Shown: positions 61,290 through 64,000 of the stretch, piece by piece
Layout: every line of letters begins with the position of its first letter
Position numbering within the stretch: position 1 is the stretch's first letter
Source: Eubacteriales bacterium
GTDB lineage: Bacteria; Bacillota; Clostridia; Lachnospirales; Lachnospiraceae
DNA: 64,000 bases
Reading direction: 5' to 3'
NCBI GenBank assembly: GCA_030524715.1
Contig: JAUNGB010000001.1
Span: 62,001-126,000 of the forward strand
Position numbers and translations under genes: made by a program
Notes under the pieces: model-generated
Told to the model about the DNA's origin: nothing
Databases searched by the model: none
Seen by the model: only the letters and a program-made list of their open reading frames with translations

Positions 61290-61844
61290 TTACTCGTCCA
61301 TCGTCCATGTATCCTGAAAATGTTTCAGAAGCTTTCTGCTTTCATCTTCATAACCCCACAGTATATCTTTCACCGCTTTTAAAGCGCTCTCCCTCCACCG
61401 GAAATATGTGCTTCGGTTAATCCTTATGTTCTGCGGCAGGTGCGGGTCCAGCTTGCTTATAATCTCCGCAATATTATTTGGTTTATAGGCCGACATATAA
61501 GTGTAATACAGAACCCAGTAATTCCGTTCCCCTTGGGGGTGATATTTCCGCATCAGTTCAACGGACTCGTCAATCAACTTCAGGAATTTGTTAGAGCTGT
61601 TAATTGCCTCTACCCTGGACTTTATATTCGCCTCGTCCTCATTAATGTCCATTCCGGCCTGATACAATGACTCTAAAAACTCATCCACATCGGTGCCATA
61701 TTCCTTTTTAAAACGATGTTTCACCTGCCCAATCTGCATCTGCATCCTCCAGGATACGGAACGGTAGATCTGGAATAATCTTACTACATCATGATATACC
61801 GCATTATCTTTATTCTCGCCTATAATAATTCCACTTTTACCCAT
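61290..61844 (-). CDS. Uncharacterised protein with C-terminal HTH-like region
   Basis: The 184-aa helical protein starts after GGAGGATAAAT. Its C-terminal part reads NNIAEIISKLDPHLPQNIRI and NRSTYFRWRESALKAVKDIL, which resembles the recognition part of sigma-region-4/ArpU-like phage regulators. It lies 180 bases before the peptidase gene, and both have the TTGCGACA palindrome in front. It is a good candidate for the protein that binds these palindromes. Confidence 0.6.
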   Translation of the reverse strand: MGKSGIIIGENKDNAVYHDVVRLFQIYRSVSWRMQMQIGQVKHRFKKEYGTDVDEFLESLYQAGMDINEDEANIKSRVEAINSSNKFLKLIDESVELMRKYHPQGERNYWVLYYTYMSAYKPNNIAEIISKLDPHLPQNIRINRSTYFRWRESALKAVKDILWGYEDESRKLLKHFQDTWTMDE

Positions 61845-61916
61845 TATATTTATCCTCCATATTATTTTCTGTTGTGAAAACCATATTTGCTTTGGAGAAT
61901 AGAATTTAATTGGTTA

Positions 61917-61944
61917 GAACCTTGCGACATTGTGTCGCAAAGTT
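61917..61944. promoter_or_regulatory. Second copy of the TTGCGACA palindrome
   Basis: GAACC, then TTGCGACA-ttg-TGTCGCAA, then AGTT matches the palindrome at 61096-61126 over 28 bases except for two central bases. It lies about 75 bases before the 61844 start, near a TATAAA-like -10 on the minus strand. Confidence 0.8.
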
Positions 61945-61997
61945 TATAGTGTAGATATTTTTAATAAGTTCCATATTTAGCTACTGAATAAAAATAT

Positions 61998-62031
61998 AGG
62001 ACACCTGATTATTTTAGATATCAGACGTCCT
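61998..62031 (-). terminator. Terminator after the P-loop gene
   Basis: The arms AGGAC..CTGAT and ATCAG..GTCCT pair over 12 bases with two mismatches around a 10-base loop. On the minus strand a T-rich stretch follows. It lies 63 bases after the stop at 62094. Confidence 0.6.
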
Positions 62032-62093
62032 ATTAATGCATTATCATATTGAGATTTACCCCTGTTGGAAGTACGTTCCGAGATTTTGTCTTA

Positions 62094-62627
62094 TTACAAC
62101 AAAGTCAGGATTTCATCTACTATTTCTTCCAATGTCTTATCCTCTGTGTTGATTCTTACCACATTCGGGTATTCGTTATTCAAATACCGCATCTGCCCAT
62201 CCACGTTATGCTTCTGATGTTCCCGCATGTTTTTGTCCCGAATTAAATCATTATCTATACGGGATATAATAGTTTCTTTTTTAGCCTCAAGAATAATGTG
62301 AAGCATGGAAATATTTTTCTTTTCAAAATAGTCCAAAAGTTCTCTTTCACATAGTTTATCCACAAGCGATACTGACACGATAGGCATCTTACCACCATTG
62401 TACACCTTTTCTTCTAACACTTCTCTAAGTAAGTTGAGAAATTTTTGATTATAATATGGAGCAAACCCAGTAAAGATATTGTTTTGGTCATTTTGAAGAA
62501 ACTCTATCCAATATTGATCAGACTCAACATACTCAGCGTTCCTATCTGCTAGGAATTTTGCAAGTTTCTTAGCTACATGGGATTTTCCCACACCATTGGC
62601 TCCGTCTATCCAAATAATCATATTCAT
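62094..62627 (-). CDS. TmrB-like P-loop kinase/ATPase
   Basis: The 177-aa protein starts MNMIIWIDGANGVGKSHVAK, a P-loop (GANGVGKS) in the same place as in TmrB (tunicamycin resistance) and related small nucleoside kinases. ESDQYWIEFLQ gives the Asp after strand 2, and DNDLIRDKNMREHQ resembles the lid. The start may be ATG 62627 or 62621. Probably a phosphotransferase or resistance protein; substrate unknown. Confidence 0.7.
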   Translation of the reverse strand: MNMIIWIDGANGVGKSHVAKKLAKFLADRNAEYVESDQYWIEFLQNDQNNIFTGFAPYYNQKFLNLLREVLEEKVYNGGKMPIVSVSLVDKLCERELLDYFEKKNISMLHIILEAKKETIISRIDNDLIRDKNMREHQKHNVDGQMRYLNNEYPNVVRINTEDKTLEEIVDEILTLL

Positions 62628-62707
62628 TTACCCTATAATATTTATTCTCGTCCTCAACCAAATTCAATTTGTTCAGTTCGTCAAACTGGAATTAATCGAG
62701 CTGATAG

Positions 62708-62986
62708 TTACTGTTTTCTAACACTCCATTCATCATTTTGAGTTTTTCTTTCGGCATAGTAACCGCAAGGCATATCCTTTAGAATACCAACAGAATTATC
62801 TAAGTCAAATATTGATTTTAAGGATACTAACTTTGCTTCGTCTGTTCCATGCGTTTTTCCACATAGAAATTGCCACATTCCATCATCTTCATCATGTGAT
62901 ACATACAAAATAGGTTCTCCATTCTCTATTATGTGGCAACAGGTAATTGTAGCTGTATTTGGTGCGTCATAAAAAGGAAATTCCAT
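62708..62986 (-). CDS. Small protein, DUF2185-like
   Basis: The 92-aa protein has ATITCCHIIENGEPILYVSH, EDDGMWQFLCG and KDMPCGYYAERKTQNDEW, a strand-turn-strand pattern loosely like DUF2185 or immunity-type proteins. The start at 62986 follows AAAGGAG; the longer frame to 63127 has an unrelated Lys-rich extension. It may be an immunity or accessory protein. Confidence 0.5.
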   Translation of the reverse strand: MEFPFYDAPNTATITCCHIIENGEPILYVSHDEDDGMWQFLCGKTHGTDEAKLVSLKSIFDLDNSVGILKDMPCGYYAERKTQNDEWSVRKQ

Positions 62987-63095
62987 ATCTAACACTCCTT
63001 TCAAATTCAAATTTTTCGTCTCATCAACCTGGAATTTATTGACTTTCTTTTTTATTTCCTTCTTGCCTTGTTTTTTTCTCTTTTTACCTTGTGTT

Positions 63096-64000
63096 CTAAA
63101 GTATATCTGCATAATATTTTCCATCAATATTGGAAAAAGTCACTTGGGTAGGGAAAAGATTTATTCCCATAGCTGCCATTCCAACAACACTGCACGCCCA
63201 TTCACTTAGTTCATTCGGAAGTCGAAAGCACTCAGATTCTCCATCTTTTAGAATTGTTACTGTTGGAATGAATTTCTTATCCACACCAACCGATAATACA
63301 TCAAAAGTCTGAGAACCTTCATGTAACGGCAAAAGGAGTTGCTTCCTCGAATCAAAATATACCTTCCCACCCCTTTTATTAAAAAATGATTCTTCGTCAA
63401 AGGGAATTACTGGCTCAAAGGGCAATTTGCATCTTCTTTGTTCAAAATACCTTGTTAATTGCTCACAAGCAAATGCATTAAAGTATTCACCTTGCATATC
63501 TATATCAGCCCGGATCTGTTCGACAGATTCAAAATGGTTCATAAAATTAAGCAAGGCATTGAATATAACCAGATCATCCGAATAAATACCGGAGTACGAT
63601 TTGTACCAAGCTGGTTGCCATTCGCAAATAAGACGATATAGCTTTTTATAAAGCTCTAATTGAACTTCACTCAAACAAAACCAACCTGCATCAAGAATCT
63701 TTTTGTTGGTACTTTCATCAAAAGATTGGTAGCGTAAGGAATTGCACACCCCCTTCAACAGCTTAGAAATGATTCCCGCCATCATATCTGCCATACGAAG
63801 ACCTGGATGCTCCGTAGAATCGGCTTCATCTGAATTATCCAGACCCATTTCACGAGCAGACTTTAGAGTTTTACTTTCTTCCTCCGCTTCACCTTCTTTA
63901 TCAATAATCAGTAAATAATTTTGTATATCTTTTTCCTGCAAATACTTATTGAACCCATCAAAAGGCATATGATAATCCCAATCAAGCTCTGGGACATCTG
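63096..64000 (-). CDS. DUF3800-type protein, 5' end beyond the window
   Basis: The frame is open to the right edge (in-frame DVPELDWDYH before the first ATG at 63968), so the N-terminus lies outside. EHPGLRMADMMAGIISKLLKG (about 53-73 of the visible part) is the conserved C-terminal motif of DUF3800, an RNase H-like fold whose N-terminal Asp/Glu motif would be off-window. The remaining 200 residues are an extra C-terminal domain of unknown kind. DUF3800 proteins occur in defence and mobile regions. Confidence 0.65.
   Translation of the reverse strand, partial: DVPELDWDYHMPFDGFNKYLQEKDIQNYLLIIDKEGEAEEESKTLKSAREMGLDNSDEADSTEHPGLRMADMMAGIISKLLKGVCNSLRYQSFDESTNKKILDAGWFCLSEVQLELYKKLYRLICEWQPAWYKSYSGIYSDDLVIFNALLNFMNHFESVEQIRADIDMQGEYFNAFACEQLTRYFEQRRCKLPFEPVIPFDEESFFNKRGGKVYFDSRKQLLLPLHEGSQTFDVLSVGVDKKFIPTVTILKDGESECFRLPNELSEWACSVVGMAAMGINLFPTQVTFSNIDGKYYADIL

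Larger units (their letters stand above)
40857..64000 (-). mobile_element. Integrative conjugative element, left part
   Basis: From the sortase to the right edge the genes form a conjugation module on one strand: VirD4, RepA-like initiator, VirB4, PrgI/VirB3, VirB1-like hydrolase, VirB6/TrbL-like and pilin-like proteins, with defence and accessory genes inserted. No relaxase, integrase or att site is seen, so the remaining part should lie beyond 64000. The left boundary between 40563 and 40857 is a guess. Confidence 0.75.

Noticed and set aside
61096..61944. TTGCGACA palindromes as CRISPR repeats or att sites
   Set aside because: Only two copies, 800 bases apart, each beside a gene start; no array and no integrase. 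Regulatory sites are the simpler reading.

Overview
This window reads as a low-to-mid GC Gram-positive anaerobe of the Clostridia, most likely a gut Lachnospiraceae (Blautia / Enterocloster / Hungatella type). The evidence is AGGAGG ribosome-binding sites almost everywhere, frequent GTG and TTG starts, a GH36 + GPH-symporter sugar locus, VanR/VanS-like regulators and a Firmicutes-type conjugation module with a class B sortase. The genus is inference. No rRNA, tRNA, CRISPR array or IS transposase was seen.

Layout. (1) 1-6000, all on the minus strand: small stress and modification enzymes (two GNATs, an NTF2-like protein, a VOC protein, a metallo-beta-lactamase-fold hydrolase), an IbrB/IbrA-like ParB-fold + PAPS-reductase-fold pair, and a Cys-rich DUF3795 protein. 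Fragments of the VOC gene are scattered between them. (2) 6022-15388, minus: one tightly packed operon joining a MalFGK-type ABC importer with a solute-binding lipoprotein that has a propeller-like front half, a second lipoprotein, a MacA/HlyD-like adaptor with a long coiled coil, a MacB-like membrane protein and a VanZ protein. (3) 15526-20208: an AraC/GyrI + DUF3788 pair (minus), then a TetR-controlled ABC-2 exporter (plus) with matching operators. (4) 20353-25673: alpha-galactosidase, GPH symporter and AraC regulator, with a YczE-type membrane protein. (5) 26039-33685, minus: an FtsX/MacB-type ABC transporter with its own two-component system, a VanRS-like pair with no van ligase genes, and a flavin-reductase-like/PNPOx-fold protein. 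(6) 33977-40562: HPt protein, hybrid sensor kinase, solute-binding lipoprotein and a receiver-like fragment on the minus strand, divergent from a regulator with two GntR domains. (7) 40857 to the right edge, minus: a conjugation module (sortase B, VirD4, RepA-like initiator, VirB4, PrgI, VirB1-like hydrolase, VirB6/TrbL-like, pilin-like protein) carrying an AbiL-type RloA/RloB defence pair. It is followed by accessory genes: a zinc-metallopeptidase module with long palindromes, a TmrB-like P-loop protein and a DUF3800 protein cut by the window end. No integrase or relaxase lies in the window, so the element must extend beyond 64000 if it is complete.

How the parts work together. The conjugation genes appear to start from a promoter with consensus -35 and -10 boxes and 17-bp spacing (59311-59339), with a palindrome across its -10. 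A leader peptide ORF and an intrinsic terminator come before the first gene. A second such promoter-leader-terminator unit precedes the pilin-like gene, and another terminator precedes virD4, so transfer looks controlled by attenuation or antitermination. The AbiL pair has its own promoter. The strongest candidates for something undescribed are the metallopeptidase module at 59421-61940, the mixed importer/adaptor operon at 6022-15388, and a RusA-like motif in the uncharacterised conjugation protein at 48387.
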